DNA of 64,000 bases, taken from Eleginops maclovinus. Lineage: Eukaryota > Chordata > Actinopteri > Perciformes > Eleginopidae. The notes under the pieces were generated by a model. That model made no database searches, was not told where the DNA came from, and saw only the letters and a list, made by a program, of their open reading frames with translations. This document shows positions 1 to 21,297 of the stretch, in pieces (position 1 is the stretch's first letter; each line of letters begins with the position of its first letter). Made by a program: the position numbers and the translations under genes. Location: contig NC_086351.1 in assembly GCF_036324505.1 (NCBI RefSeq), positions 10,943,983-11,007,982 of the forward strand, in the 5' to 3' direction.

Positions 1-977
1 GTAGACCTGCACCAGGCTGGGAAAACTGAATCTGCAATAGGTAAGCAGCTTGGTGTGAAGAAATCAACTGTGGGAGCAATTATTAGAAAATGGAAGACAT
101 ACAAGACCACTGCTAATCTCCCTCGATCTGGGGCTCCACGCAAGATCTCACCCCGTGGGGTCAAAATGATCACAAGAACGGTGAGCAAAAATCCCAGAAC
201 CACACGGGGGGACCTAGTGAATGACCTGCAGAGAGCTGGGACCAAAGTAACAGAGGCTACCATCAGTAACACACTACGCCGCCAGGGACTTAAATCCTGC
301 AGTTCCAGACGTGTCCCTCTGCTTAAGCCAGTACATGTCCAGGCCCGTCTGAAGTTTGCTAGAGGGCATTTGGATGATCCAGAAGAGGATTGGGAGAATG
401 TCATATGGTCAGATGAAACCAAAATAGAACTTTTTGGTAAAAACTCAACTCGTCGTGTTTGGAGGAGAAAGAATGCAGAGTTGCATCCAAAGAACACCAT
501 ACCTACTGTGAAGCATGGGGGTGGAAACATCATGCTTTGGGGCTGTTTCTCTGCAAAGGGACCAGGACGACTGATCGTGTAAAGGAAAGAATGAATGGGG
601 CCATGTATCGTGAGATTTTGAGTGAAAACCTCCTTCCATCAGCAAGGGCACTGAAGATGAAGCGTGGCTGGGTCTTTCAGCATGACAATGATCCCAAACA
701 CACCGCCAGGGCAACGAAGGAGTGGCTTCGTAAGAAGCATTTCAAGGTCCTGGAGTGGCCTAGCCAGTCTCCAGATCTCAACCCCATAGAAAATCTTTGG
801 AGGGAGTTGAAAGTCCGTGTTGCCCAGCGACAGCCCCAATACATCACTGCTTTAGAGGAGATCTGCATGGAGGAATGGGCCAAAATACCAGCAACAGTGT
901 GTGAAAACCTTGTGAAGACTTACAGAAAACGTTTGACCTCTGTCATTGCCAACAAAGTGTATATAACAAAGTATTGA
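1..977 (+). pseudogene. Tc1-like transposase, frameshifted and 5'-truncated by the window edge
   Basis: A cut-and-paste DDE transposase of the Tc1 family. Frame 1 is open from base 1 to the stop at 580-582. It covers most of the paired helix-turn-helix DNA-binding region, the linker with SGAPRK (GRPR-like hook) and the first catalytic aspartate in the motif WSDETK (codon 412-414). The rest continues in frame 3 to the TGA at 975-977, with the second aspartate in HDNDPKH (codon 684-686) and the catalytic glutamate in NPIENLW (codon 789-791). The spacing is 34 residues, matching DD34E. The frame change lies at about 565-582 and is most simply explained by the loss of one base. All three catalytic residues survive, so the copy looks young. 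The true start is outside the window. Confidence 0.95.
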
Positions 978-995
978 GATGAACTTTTGTTATTG

Positions 996-1193
996 ACTAA
1001 ATACTTATTTTCCACAATAATTTGAAATAAATTCTTTAAAAATCCTACAATGTGATTTCCTGGATTTCTTTTTCTCATTCTGTCTCTCATAGTTGAGGGT
1101 TACCTATGATAAAAATTACAGGCCTCTCTCATCTTTTTAAATGGGAGAACTTGCACAATTGGTGGCTGACTAAATACTTTTTTGCCCCACTGT
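996..1193 (+). repeat. Right terminal IR/DR region of the Tc1-like element
   Basis: Two imperfect copies of a motif beginning TGACTAAATACTT stand about 170 bases apart, one just after the transposase stop and one at the outer edge. In IR/DR Tc1 elements such pairs are the transposase-binding direct repeats. The element ends CCCACTG next to TA. Confidence 0.8.
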
Positions 1194-3259
1194 ATATCTG
1201 GAGAGTTTAGGGTTAACATAAAACAAAGGGATTTGCCTTAACTAGTTACATCACAACAATCTGAATCTGTTACTAAACTAAATTTCCTACTTAAGCTCTT
1301 GTCTATCATTGCGGGACTCGCTAAAGTGTCCTCATTAGATTAGTGAGCTGTTTAGTTAATCCTGTAGTTATGTGTACAGGAGCCAAACCAGACCAGACGC
1401 CTGCCTGCCCAAGCCCACGCACATGCACGCACGTACGCACACACGCACGCACGTTTTGTTGGTAGATAATATATATATTCCTATTGCACTGCTGCAAAAC
1501 CCGATCAGCATGCGGGTCATGCAAACACAGGTAGAATTGCTTCGCTTGAGTGATTTATGGACGTTAGCTAGGGCCAGGTTGTGTGTCCAGTTTTCTGATG
1601 ACAGCAGGTGATGGGCCGAGGGAAGGTCAGTTCCCATTTTGGAGGTTATTGGAAGAGTTAAAACAGGCAGTGTATGAAAGTTCAGTTAGGGCGGTGGTCT
1701 CCTCCCAAGCTCCTAACAGCTAACAGATGGTGTCCTCTACCAGAATGAACTAATGGGATGAAATCGCTTGATTCAGTTGGATATACACAGAAACACCCAT
1801 TGATCCTGCAAGGAAAGAGGCTCATGGGGATCTGAGGGATGTCTTTTGGATAATTCAGTTGCAAGGAAAGGGAGGTTCTTTTGGAAAAATGTTTTCATCA
1901 GGGACTCTAGGCATTCAAATAAAATGTTCAAATCCAGAGGGGGATTTTTAAAGGACTTTGAAAAGGGAAATATGCTGACAATAAAGACAACTTAGTCACT
2001 GTGGCATGATTCATAAACACGGCAGCTTCGAAAATGAATGGGATGCATTGTGAGACATTTTGCAGACTGTCTCTTGATTATGTTTGGAAGACTAGACGTT
2101 AACTCCAAACTAAATCCACCCAGGATAGGTGCGTGCAGGCAGAAAGATAATGTTGTGGTCATATTTGGCTTTGATCACTGCCATCCCATCTGTAAAGGCT
2201 TACTGGCAGAACCTGATGACATTTTGGCATCGTTGAGAAACATGGAGTCACAGATAGGGTGTAACACTGACTTCAGATGATGAATTATTATTCACTGGTA
2301 GAATTCCTAAAGCCTAGCATGTACTTTTTTTATAGTACATTCAAGCCTCCATTCTCCTATTTAGAGAAACTTTAAAGGACAAAAAATACTTTGTGAACCC
2401 TACCTATACTCCTTCCTTCCGGTTTACAGCCATACAGTGGAAGCATGTCATGTAATGCAATAATACAGCCGGAGGTCAGCTTAGATGTGGACGAAAAGAA
2501 CGGTAGAAGAACATTACCGGATTGGATTACCTACCTCCTCAAAGTCTCTATTGCTACTCTTATAGGATTAGAACCAATCACATTACTGTGTCCACGTCCA
2601 TACAGAGGGATAAGGTAAGAAGAGGAGACGCAGTAAGTCTGGTTATAACAGGCTTAAGGTAAAGGGCTGTGAGCTTCAAAGAACTGGGCATCATCTCTTT
2701 GAACTCTCAATATTTATCATCTAATCTGTTACAGCACCACACTGCTAAAATCTCACATCTGTTTTTGGTTCAACTTAAACTGAAGAGGATATGAAAAGGG
2801 AGAGATTGAGTACAAGAAGAAATCCTGTGGCGTCACAGAGGTTTGATTTTATGGTCGTCTCAGGGTGTGTGGGACCCTCTCCTCTTTTTACTCTTTTCAT
2901 CAATGGAATAAAGGATCTCATCCTATTATTTGATATTAAACTTAAGTGGGTTAGCATCAGGGGGCTATGCCTATCACAGATAAGTGCATGTTTGTGAATC
3001 AAAGTGAAAATTCATCACACTCTACAGTGTGTTCTGGTATAAAAACACTATGGAGTATATCAGTGCATTGGCCTGAATCAGTCAAGGAATTATGTTAGAC
3101 TTGGAAGTGATTCCTCCAAACAAGAAACCATTTAATGCTCCTATCAACAACATATCAAATATATTGTCTTGATAATTGTGTGTGTCAACAAAATGCTTAA
3201 ACTGTTCATTGTTTGTCATCATGTTATCTTTCACAGTTTTGGGGGATTTACACACTGTC
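1194..3259. other. No gene seen
   Basis: AT-rich non-coding DNA. An imperfect CA-rich patch lies at about 1410-1455. The open frames here are short, without recognisable protein motifs or splice contexts. Confidence 0.6.
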
Positions 3260-3420
3260 ATTTAATGTTTTACATTACATTTCAGTTGGCTGATGCTTTT
3301 ATCCAATGCGACCTACAAAAGGTTTAAAAACCATAGAGATTCAAACCCCGAACAACAAGGAAAGTGCAGATATATTCACTTCAAGCATTTCATACCATTG
3401 TCAGTGCTGGTGAATTTGTT
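3260..3420. repeat. Fragment of a common fish interspersed repeat
   Basis: The stretch around 3275-3350 contains GCTGATGCTTTTATCCAATG followed by CGACCTACAA, a variant of the motif 'GACGCTTTTATCCAAAGCGACTTACAA' that occurs very often in teleost genomes. The boundaries are uncertain and I do not assign a superfamily. Confidence 0.5.
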
Positions 3421-4136
3421 ACAAGACCTAGACTATCTCTTTAAAGTGCTTTCTTTTTCAAGAATTTAATTGCCAAGATGGTGGAGGTGTGTTTTCATAT
3501 TTGCAATGGGCCATCCTGCCTCGCTTGTATCAAGGGAAATTATCCTTCTTCACAGCAACAAATATTACTGTTCAATGTTACCATACTTGACTAAAGAGGA
3601 TTTCATTGGGAGCCACGGTTGCATTAAGCATTCATGTGATTCACTGTGCAACACTGAGAGGGATTTCAATAAAATGTCAACTTTTGAAATTGATTTCTGC
3701 TGCTAGCCTGCTCTCCGCACTGTGTATTTTAGGGGCTTTAAATATTGGAGGTAATAAAAATGTAGCAAACTTGAAATTTCATTAAAGTAAGCTTGGTGGA
3801 TGATATGAATGCTCAATTAATCAGTGAACCACGACGGCTCTTAAGTCAAGCTCTCTCAAGGTTGTCATTCTGCAAGGTGTGTGTGTTTGCTGATAAGCGA
3901 TTCCACGGCAAACCGCCTTTGCAATTGCATATTTAGCAGATACATTTGAAGTGGACTTTATTCTTTTATCTTAAAAAGAGAGCAGAAGTGTCGCTTTGCA
4001 TGTGCAGGACACACTGTGATGTGTGTTTAAGCTTTATGTTCGGTGCAGAAGTTGAATATTTTCTCACTATTCTCAGGAAAAATCTTAATTGCAGTCCTTC
4101 ACTGCGGGCAGCTCCCTGCGGTTCAAGTTGTGCTCA
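3421..4136. other. No gene seen
   Basis: Unique-looking AT-rich sequence without supported features. Confidence 0.5.
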
Positions 4137-4137
4137 C

Positions 4138-4175
<38 letters not shown>

Positions 4176-4194
4176 GCACACACACACACACACA
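4137..4194. repeat. Compound (CT)n(CA)n microsatellite
   Basis: About 11 CT units run directly into about 18 CA units with one CG interruption near 4175. Confidence 0.95.
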
Positions 4195-4576
4195 ATCCCT
4201 GCAGTTTTGAATCACCTTATTTCTGGCCTCCACTCCTTCATGAGCGCACTGGAGATTGTTCCCAGACTAAAGATGGCTGCCAACAGGGTTGCTGGTTTAA
4301 TTCTATCTCCAGCTGTGTGTCTTCCATGTCTTTGTAGAAGAAAGGCAGAGGAATGGCCAAAGATACACAATAGGTCAGTGGTGACATTTCTAATTACAAT
4401 ACAGAGAGAGGGCTCTTAATTCACCGTTGTCTGTCCAGACTGACTGCCATAATTACAGTCAGGCCGGATTCAGCCAGACCCCATCTTTAGGGCAGAGGTG
4501 TTAAACCACCCGTGGCTCTCATTAGAGGACATTGGCTAATGAGTGCACTCCACACACATATATTGGGAACACACAC

Positions 4577-4578
<2 letters not shown>
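4195..4578. other. No gene seen; homeodomain-like ATTA motifs
   Basis: Non-coding sequence. The part from about 4390 to 4560 has less simple composition than its surroundings and several TAATT/ATTA cores, as in many vertebrate conserved non-coding elements. This is a suspicion only. Confidence 0.3.
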
Positions 4579-4613
<35 letters not shown>

Positions 4614-4625
4614 ACACACACACAC
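4579..4625. repeat. (AC)n microsatellite
   Basis: About 23 AC units with one CC interruption near 4612. Confidence 0.95.
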
Positions 4626-4998
4626 CGTGTCCAGAGTTCACTGCTTTTACTGCATTCTGGTGAGCTTAATTTCACACTTTTGCCTCCAGTGACACAGAGG
4701 CAGACGCCGGCACCCTGACAGGGGTGGGATTTTAAATAGAGTCGTTATGAATGGTGCTGGGAAAGGGCCAATTAAGAGTGTGTGATTCTAATTATGCCAT
4801 TCCTTTTACTGCGCTCCAGTCCACAAGGGAACCAGAGACCGCAGGAAATGAGCATGAGGTTGAATTTTAAGGCAGGAGTACAAGAGGGGAAATAGGTAAG
4901 TAAGGAAATATTTCCAAAGAAACAAGGAAATAGGGAGATCTTAAAAGAGAAAGTTGCAGAAAGAGAGAGAAAGAGGAATGAGAAAGAGAGAGTAGAAA

Positions 4999-5026
4999 GG
5001 GGGGTGGGGGGAGGGTGAAGGGGGGG
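4999..5026 (+). other. G-quadruplex motif
   Basis: Four G tracts of 6, 6, 3 and 7 bases with loops T, A and TGAA lie on the plus strand, at the end of a purine-rich stretch (about 4925-5026). This satisfies the standard G3+N1-7 pattern. Confidence 0.75.
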
Positions 5027-6683
5027 TAACCTGATCTCTGTCCTGATAAAGCCACATTTATTTTTGAGGGTTACAGAAACAGCTCTGTGTCACTGAGCAG
5101 ATCTACTGTACAGGGCTGGAGAGAGGAGTCTGAGTCTGTTAACCATGGGAGAGAATAATTTAGGCAGAAATATGTAGATTGGGTTCAAGAGATACACAAG
5201 GAGAGAAAATGTAAGATTAGACATGTGAAATAAGTGACACCAGTAACAGATTGGAAAGAAGGGAGCCGTGAAAGAGGAGAGGGGACTAAATAAGTGAAGG
5301 ACTAAGATAGCATGCTGGCTTGTCTGAAGAGGTTAAACGAAGTCCAATACTGCACCAATTATTGCTCTGCCACATGAACCAGAATGATTGACAGCGAGAC
5401 AACGGAAAAATGTACATGAGCAGCTGTTGTCAGAAAAAATAATATACATATGACAGCTAAAAACAGAAAGAAGTGATCATGTTCAAATGGAAAACGCAGT
5501 TTTCTTAGGTAAACACCCAAAGCACTCTTTCTGGATGATATTTGTCTCTCGGGACTGTGAGGTCTATTTCTGAGTGTTTGGGTGGGGTTCATGTGCTTCG
5601 GGGTTGGGCAACGAGGTGTTTTTAACTCTTGTTGAACTACGTCTGTGTGCTTGTTGGCGCTCTCAATATTTTATTACGATTGGTGTTGACTTTTCTGCAA
5701 AGAATGACCTAATGTGTGGACATACAGCAGTCTAAACATAACTAGCACTGCTTGTCTTTCTGACCCCTTTAAGAAAACATTGGATGAAAAGAAAGAGCTT
5801 ATATATATCCTATATATATACAGCATATTCAACTTGTTGGTGTCCATTCGAACGGGCTGACTTGACCTATCTTTCTGTCCATAGTTTGAGGGAGCTGACA
5901 GTAGGCTAAGCCCTACTTACAAACAACGTTACGGAAATCTATTACAGCTTAAAGGATTCTGGTCCGGTGCCATTAGTGCAGTGTTAATTAGCGACCTGAG
6001 AAAATGATGGCTGCACATTTGCCTGGGTGAATCATGCAAAAACACGGACAGAGGACAAACTGTATTTTGGGCAGTTTCCACAGACATTTCAGCTCAGATC
6101 CCATGTCCTTAAAAGACATTTCAGTCCTCGAGTCTCTACAAATGAAGGACTGGTCCAGGAAGTCCAACCTGGATCAGCCTACTTGGTCTCTGTGGGTCAG
6201 GAGGATCAGACGGATTCAGACGGACTGAATTTAATTGACAGATGCCTGAAAGACCGAAAGAGCATATCTCACATATCTATCAAAAGCCACATTTTCTTGT
6301 TTCTGTCAAGCCTGAGTTGTGGAGAGAGGAAAAGGAGGGAAAGGTTTGTGCAGACAGAAACGGGAGGATGTATGGATGAAAAATTTGAGAAAGGGCGTAA
6401 TGGCAAATTGTGGTTAGAGTCCTGCATTTCTTTGCTACAAAAGACACAGGTGTAGGCTATAGGATTTTGAAAAGGTGAAATATTCACATAGCACAAGCTG
6501 CCAACTCACTCAACACACTCATGAGGATAGATGCTAATTTATCTAATATTGCAGGATTATAAGGAGGTAGCACACACGCGGATCATGTTAACATGATGTA
6601 TCACCAACCTGGAAAACACGTGCAAGAGTACGTGCAGTAGGTCATGGCAGGCTCCACAATCGTGAGACCTATAAACCAGAACC

Positions 6684-6686
<3 letters not shown>
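5027..6686. other. No gene seen
   Basis: Non-coding. It includes a short self-complementary AT stretch (TATATATAT...ATATATATA) near 5799-5822. The ORF at 6027-6455 (142 codons) has no recognisable domain and no codon pattern that would argue for a gene. Confidence 0.5.

Positions 6687-6723
<37 letters not shown>
6687..6723. repeat. (GT)n microsatellite
   Basis: About 18 uninterrupted GT units. Confidence 0.95.
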
Positions 6724-14656
<7,933 letters not shown>

Positions 14657-15099
14657 TGAGAGATAGAGTGAGCGTTGTGCAGTCGGCTAGGCTGTTTGTT
14701 TCATTGGGCATTTGAGGGACTTGTGTAGATAAAAATACTATTTGGATCCTTAGATTAAAAGCAGGACAGAAAAGTAGACAGAATCAAAATGAGACAAATA
14801 AGAGATTAACAGGAAATCTAGGGGGAGAAAATGCAGCTAGACAACACCATATGCCCCATGGTCTATTATCATCCACTTCAGTCGAGCTTGCACTTACTAT
14901 GTGCACCCAATGGGTTTCATAAAGCTCAAATTTGCAAAACAACAAAAAAAGTATAATCAGTCTTCACTTTTTTTTCCTTATTTCGATATAAAATAATGGC
15001 ATTTGAACAATTAATTGTTGCAGAAGATGACATGAGGTCCCTATAGTCTTAACATGATACTCCCAAAACAAATCTGAGTTAAAATGGCCTGAAATGTGG

Positions 15100-15250
15100 A
15101 TGCTTTAAAGGCATAGTTCAACATTCTAGTAAATTACAGTTGGGAGTAAACTAGCTAAGATTAAAGACTGGAAGCAGACTGGCAGCATATTTGATAACAT
15201 ACCACGAAAGAAGAAGGGAAAAAAAAAACCATGTTAAAGCCAGCTTTCAA
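15100..15250 (+). repeat. Degraded copy of a widespread teleost repeat
   Basis: It contains GGCATAGTTCAACATTCTAG and, about 45 bases later, AGCTAAGATTAAAGACTGGA. Both are variants of landmarks of a very abundant fish repeat ('aggcatagttcgacattt...' and '...ttagcataaagactggaaacag'). The match is from memory of the motif; the ends are not visible. Confidence 0.5.
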
Positions 15251-16137
<887 letters not shown>

Positions 16138-16139
16138 TA

Positions 16140-16299
16140 CAGCCCTGGAAAAAAATTAAGAAACCACTCCAAATTTTTCTTAAATCTTTATCTCTACATG
16201 TATGGCAGCCATTCCAGTTTCTGTTGAATTCCAACACAGAGAAATGTTGTCAGAAGTTTATAGAATATAGAAGTGTTCTCTTATTTTTTCCCGGAGCTG
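16140..16299. mobile_element. Tc1/mariner-type MITE, 160 bp
   Basis: A complete non-coding element with imperfect terminal inverted repeats of about 30 bases. The left end begins CAGCCCTGGAAAAAAATTAA. The right end, read on the minus strand, begins CAGCTCCGGGAAAAAATAAG. TA dinucleotides flank it at 16,138-16,139 and 16,300-16,301, the target duplication of Tc1/mariner elements. It has no coding capacity and depends on an outside transposase. Similar short elements are frequent in fish. Confidence 0.88.
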
Positions 16300-16301
16300 T
16301 A

Positions 16302-18767
16302 TTTATATATATGTATTTTTATTTTTACCTTTTTATTTTCGGACTTGACGTCTCTGAAGGCTCTCTCTCAAGCCATCTTATTAATTGTCTTAGTTACTAA
16401 ACCCACACTTTTTTGTTACATCTTATTGAGGTTATTTTGAATGTAATATTAAAGATTTAAAATGTAAATTGAATTACTTCATTAAGTTATCTTAATTGAA
16501 ACCATACCGCCTCTGCTCAACAAAACTGATGTAAACAAACCAGCTGAGGTAATGTCCATGCACTGAAGAAGACCAATACCCTTGGCTGGAAGCTCTCTAA
16601 AGTAAGTAGACCTGGAGTTTGAATGTTTTTCTTTATGATTTAGCTAGCTTTAGATTTGAATATGTTAGTTTTAATATTAAAAAACCTGTCAATCACTTTG
16701 TTCTTTGGTTGACAATTTGATCCCAGTCTTTCAGTAGATGAGTTATATTTAAATATTTTATGGAAACCGTTGCAACTATCAGTTACAGGAAAACATGGTA
16801 GAAGAGATTAAGACGTCAAACAGGATTTTTTTCAGCTCTGTTGAGGGCAAACAAGTTGTTGTTAGAAATACATAAACACCCGAATGACGACTGTCTCTCC
16901 GGAAATCTAAGGGCAGATTATCTGGTGATTAGAGGAAAAGAAATTAGGACATGACTGGTTGGAAGTGCAGTTTAAGCTTGTAGCTCCACTGGTCTGATTA
17001 CTCAATTATATCTGAATCCATTAGATAAATCTGATATTGTTTGTGAATTTAAGACAAACATCTTGATATGATAGAAGACCAGCTTAATGTTAAATGAGCA
17101 TGTGAAAACACTGATGATGCATCATATCAAAACTGTATTTCTAATGTCTTGACTTGACAAACCAGATGAAGGATCGAATGACACTTTTTAATTGAAATGT
17201 TTGCTCTGGAGTCAGGGGTCTTATTGATAAGTCTTTTATTTTCAGTGTGTATTTTAATGTTTGTGCAGTGTTACAGTACATTAGTATTGTATGGATGTAA
17301 GCTAGACACACAGAGAGACAGGGTAAATATAACCCTCCCATCTGTTTCGAGCTTTACAGATGCTGTCTCAGAAATAGAGGATTAGTTCTAAACATAGAGA
17401 AGAGGGGGACATGTGATGAGAGGACGAGGGGCAAAGCCAGGCAGTGACTAACACCAAAAGTATAAATCTGGGGGCGACTGACAGCCTCCGAGTAGCCGCT
17501 CAAAGGGGTGGATGAGAAAAATGGAGAGACGGGTGTGCAAAGATGTGATGGGGCCAAGCACGTTGCATCCATGTGAGGGAGGAGGAACCGGGAAAAAGAG
17601 AATGTACAAATAAGGAGGTCTGGAGGGATGGACAGAAATATAAAGAGAGAAATTTGTAACTTTCAAAACTGTCATAACATCTCATCAAAGCCTTACATAT
17701 AGCTGGTTAAAAATATCCACCGTGTTATTACTTTCTGGAGATGTGGTTGTTGGTCTGTAGGGAAGAAATGTGCTTATATCTGCCTGAGTGTATGCAAACA
17801 AATTTACTGAATGCGTTTTTGTCTCCTGAGACAGGATAAATCATAACTACACAATTCACACTGCTGGGAGTTATTGATTTTCTTTTAGTTAAATGAGCAA
17901 ACAAAGGCTTTTCGTTTAATCACAGAACTCAATCCACGTAACACAAATTGTATTCATTTATTTCTCGTGGTGCTCTTGGGCATTGCTGTATTTCAATAGA
18001 CCTTTCAATCAAACATATCGAGAAGAAAGAGGCCTTGAGAAGCTGTAATCAAAATCTCATTTGTTTTCTTCTTGTCAGGGGAAGACACGTTAGATTGGCA
18101 GAGATGGAAAGAGGTACAAATGTCTGATTTCATAGCTGTCGGCAATGAACATTTCAGCTGAGTCCAAACTCTCAGAGGAGAAGATGTGGGCTGCGTACAG
18201 TGTGAATGTGAAAGAGTGATGATGTACGAAGATCACAGAAAGTTTTGTAAAACATATATTCTAAAGTTAAACACAAATCCTGAACCAAGTAATGCCAAAA
18301 CATACATTTAGGGTGGTGTTTTGCAGTAATGTTGAATGAAAACCAAAGCATTGTGTAAAGAGCAGGGTGAAACTCTGGATGTCTTTATTTGTTATTTTGT
18401 GGGTCACAATTTAAGTTGTTCTGTTCACTACCCAGCAATGGTGGCTTTCAATATTTGAGCACACAATTGTTCTTTTTATAATCCAAAGAACTGACTATTG
18501 CCACTTGAATATCAAAGACAAATCACTTATTGTACTCCAGTAAAAGATTTCCCTGCCCAAGTTTTCATGAAATGTGGAATGTTTCACACAGGTTTCAAGT
18601 TGATTTAATACGGAATAGAAAAACAGAATTGTATTTATATAAAAAGTAACACTGATTATTCGTTTGTCCTTCATGATTTTACCATGAGCTTACAGAAGCG
18701 GAATGATCGGCATCAACGATCAGTGATGAAATTGCATTTTTTAAATCTTATGGGATCTCTCTGAAGC
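16302..18767. other. No gene seen (about 2.5 kb)
   Basis: AT-rich non-coding DNA. ORFs at 17,141-17,690 are short, overlap on both strands and have no recognisable motif. Confidence 0.5.
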
Positions 18768-21297
18768 ATTAGTGAGAGCACCAGCCAATGCTGTAACCAG
18801 ATTTATGGGCCCAGTGTACAAGTGGTTGTTTTTTTTAAGACTTTAAACTTTGCAGAGTTCTGAAACAAAAACAGAGCTATTTGCTTTTGACTTAAATCCA
18901 AACAAAACATGTAAAAGCTTTAAAACTTCAAGAACTTTTAGAAAACTGAAAAGGAAATCCATAAATGCACCAGTTATATGGGGGAGACTTTATTGTAACT
19001 CTATTTAAAGCTTGATCAACCACACAGACTTGATGCTCAAGCTGCTTGGCGAGAATGTTTTGCCCAAGGTGCCCCCACAACTAGACATCAGTGACTCAGC
19101 TGGCTTTCAACTTCTGTGGCTCTTGAGAGATGAGCACCAAACATCATGTGCATACCCTTATGCTCAGACAAACGCCTCTGCTTGAATGGCACACATTATT
19201 CAAGGCTTATTTACATGCAGACAGAAAAGCATGTTCACATGTCGAGGAACGTGTTTTTTTAGGCAGGAGCCATAAGGCAGAGCAGGAGGGTTTTTCCTGC
19301 CTCGGTGCTGTGCCAGTACCGGGACTCATCTCCAATCAAACGTCACTGGGAGTGCAGGGGTAGCAGGGCGGGTTTCAACATGGGGCGATCATCTGATTTA
19401 TATTGTTGAGGTATTTTTATTCTGATGATGTGTTCTTCGGGTGCTGCCGACGGATGGGTGTAGGAAGGCCGATGAATTATGAATACCATATGTTAATGAA
19501 AAATGTGCCGTTTTTTAAGACTTTTGTATCTCAGGCCACTGGCTCTTTTACGTAGCAAGTTGTTGTTGAGACTTCAGAATGAGGCAACACAGTCAAACAA
19601 GTTCGAGGGAGCAACAACCATGAGTGGTCAGATGTCAACAAACACCCAAATTAGGCACATTAGTTAGAAGGAATAAATGGGGTACCAGACATTTCCTATC
19701 CATACCAAAACTTTCAGCCAGACTTTGCTATTTAACTTTGACTTGACATTCTCATCATAGTGGTTCAAACGGCTGAAGCCTTATTTCTATCATCAACATC
19801 ATTGTGAGTTTACAACCTGTATCATCAGCGTATAACAGCTTCATGTAGGCCTTAACCCTTTAACACACAGCTATAAATGAAGCTTGAACTGTTCCTGCCT
19901 CTCTCTCAAAGTTAGTGTTAAAATGTATTTTAGATGGTTAATTGCAATGTCAGAAGTCCTCACAAAAAAGTATCATTTTGTAAATGTGTTTGTCTCAGAT
20001 ATTGGTAGAACAAGCCAATTGCAAACAGCTTTATATTTACAAGCCTGCCCATGCATAACATTGGTTTCTCTGTTAAACAAACACAAGCAGAGTAGGCAGA
20101 AAATGTTCTCTTCAGCCTGACTCATTGTGATAAATGAATGCAGACAAAAACGCTGCCTTGACTTCCTTGACTGGAAGATTTTCTAAAGCCTTGGATGCAT
20201 TATGCACAATATATCAAAGGTTGGTATGTTAGTTTACATGTCCTTCGCTTCTACAATCTTACAAGACACATTTTCAGCTTTGGGCTGGCACAGCAAACCT
20301 TCTCCATGAATCAACCTGCTTCAACATGCTGTAGTTATATCATAACCCAGTTAAATACGTCTGCATGTTTAATCCCAGTGACTCAGTTACACAATGGCCA
20401 TTGTGGCTTTAATGGATTTATGTATTAAGATAAAGGATTACAACGTAGGGGAATCAGGGGGCTGCACTTCCCCTCACCAGAGCTGTGACTGAACAGCGGC
20501 ACCAAGTGGTCACCTTTGGTAACTGATGCGTGGAAATGAAAAGATATTTGTGAGATCACAAAGAAATAAGTTAATTCACAATTGTTTATCCTGCAAACTT
20601 TGCACCATTTTTCCCGGCTTTGGTCAGATAACATCAGTATAAATGTGAGTAGAAGCTGCATCAGCTTCAAGATGGGAAACAGAATAGAAAGGCTATACCC
20701 TTAATTAAACTGCATCAATTATTCATCCCGCTAATTAAGTTATTGTTGGATTTCAACCCAACAACAAAATCAGGCATGTTTGCTCTGAGATTACCAAGAA
20801 GGGAGTGTTTTGATAATTTTAAAAATGTTCTGTCTGGAAGCTAGTTGACACCCCAAATGACTCAGGGTGATTCTGGGAAGATTGAGATGGCTTGTTGTTG
20901 TCGAGCATTCATCCATCAAAAGTGCCCTTCTTAAATGTCTGACTCACTGCCTGATCATTTTCCTCTGGGCTGATGATCTATGTGTTTCCTGAAAGATGTG
21001 ATTATGTTTCTTTTTTCAAACACAAGATCAGCAAGATTATAAGGATATGTCATTGTAGTATTAAAATCAAACAACTGCCCATATCCCTTTACCACTCATA
21101 AAAAGCTAATCTGGGTTTAATTTCACTTTCTAAATGTAATATGTTTTAATGGGAACTTTCTAAATAGTTTTTTTACCTAAAAAGACACTAAATTAGTCTT
21201 AATAAAGCATAAATAACATCTTCAACATATTTCCATACAGTCAGAGACATAGATCTGACTTAATAAAATACCTAAGCCAAACGTGTGAATAGCAAAG
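18768..21297 (+). repeat. Long direct repeat, copy A
   Basis: This 2.53-kb non-coding segment is nearly identical to copy B at 24,270-26,817. Homology starts exactly at ATTAG (18,768-18,772) and fades at about 21,297. Up to about 21,175 I see roughly 16 differences, of which about 11 are one- or few-base indels, mostly in homopolymers or short repeats. The last 90 bases diverge sharply by many small deletions relative to copy B. No gene lies in it. A true tandem duplication is possible, but an assembly duplicate of a second haplotype fits better. Confidence 0.95.

Larger units (their letters stand above)
1..1193 (+). mobile_element. Tc1-like DNA transposon, left end outside window
   Basis: The right-hand part of a Tc1/mariner element. 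It holds a Tc1-type transposase (1-977) followed by a right terminal region of about 200 bases. That terminal region carries two related motifs of the IR/DR kind: an inner one near 994-1019 (TTGACTAAATACTTATTTTC) and an outer one near 1161-1193 (CTGACTAAATACTTTTTTGC, then CCCACTG). The outer end is followed by TA at 1194-1195, as expected for Tc1 elements, which insert at TA. The left inverted repeat and the transposase start lie before base 1. The family is very common in salmonid and percomorph genomes. The open frame is broken, so this copy is unlikely to be autonomous. Confidence 0.93.

Noticed and set aside
6027..6455. 142-codon ORF as a gene
   Set aside because: No known motif, no exon borders, and a second frame is open over the first part too.
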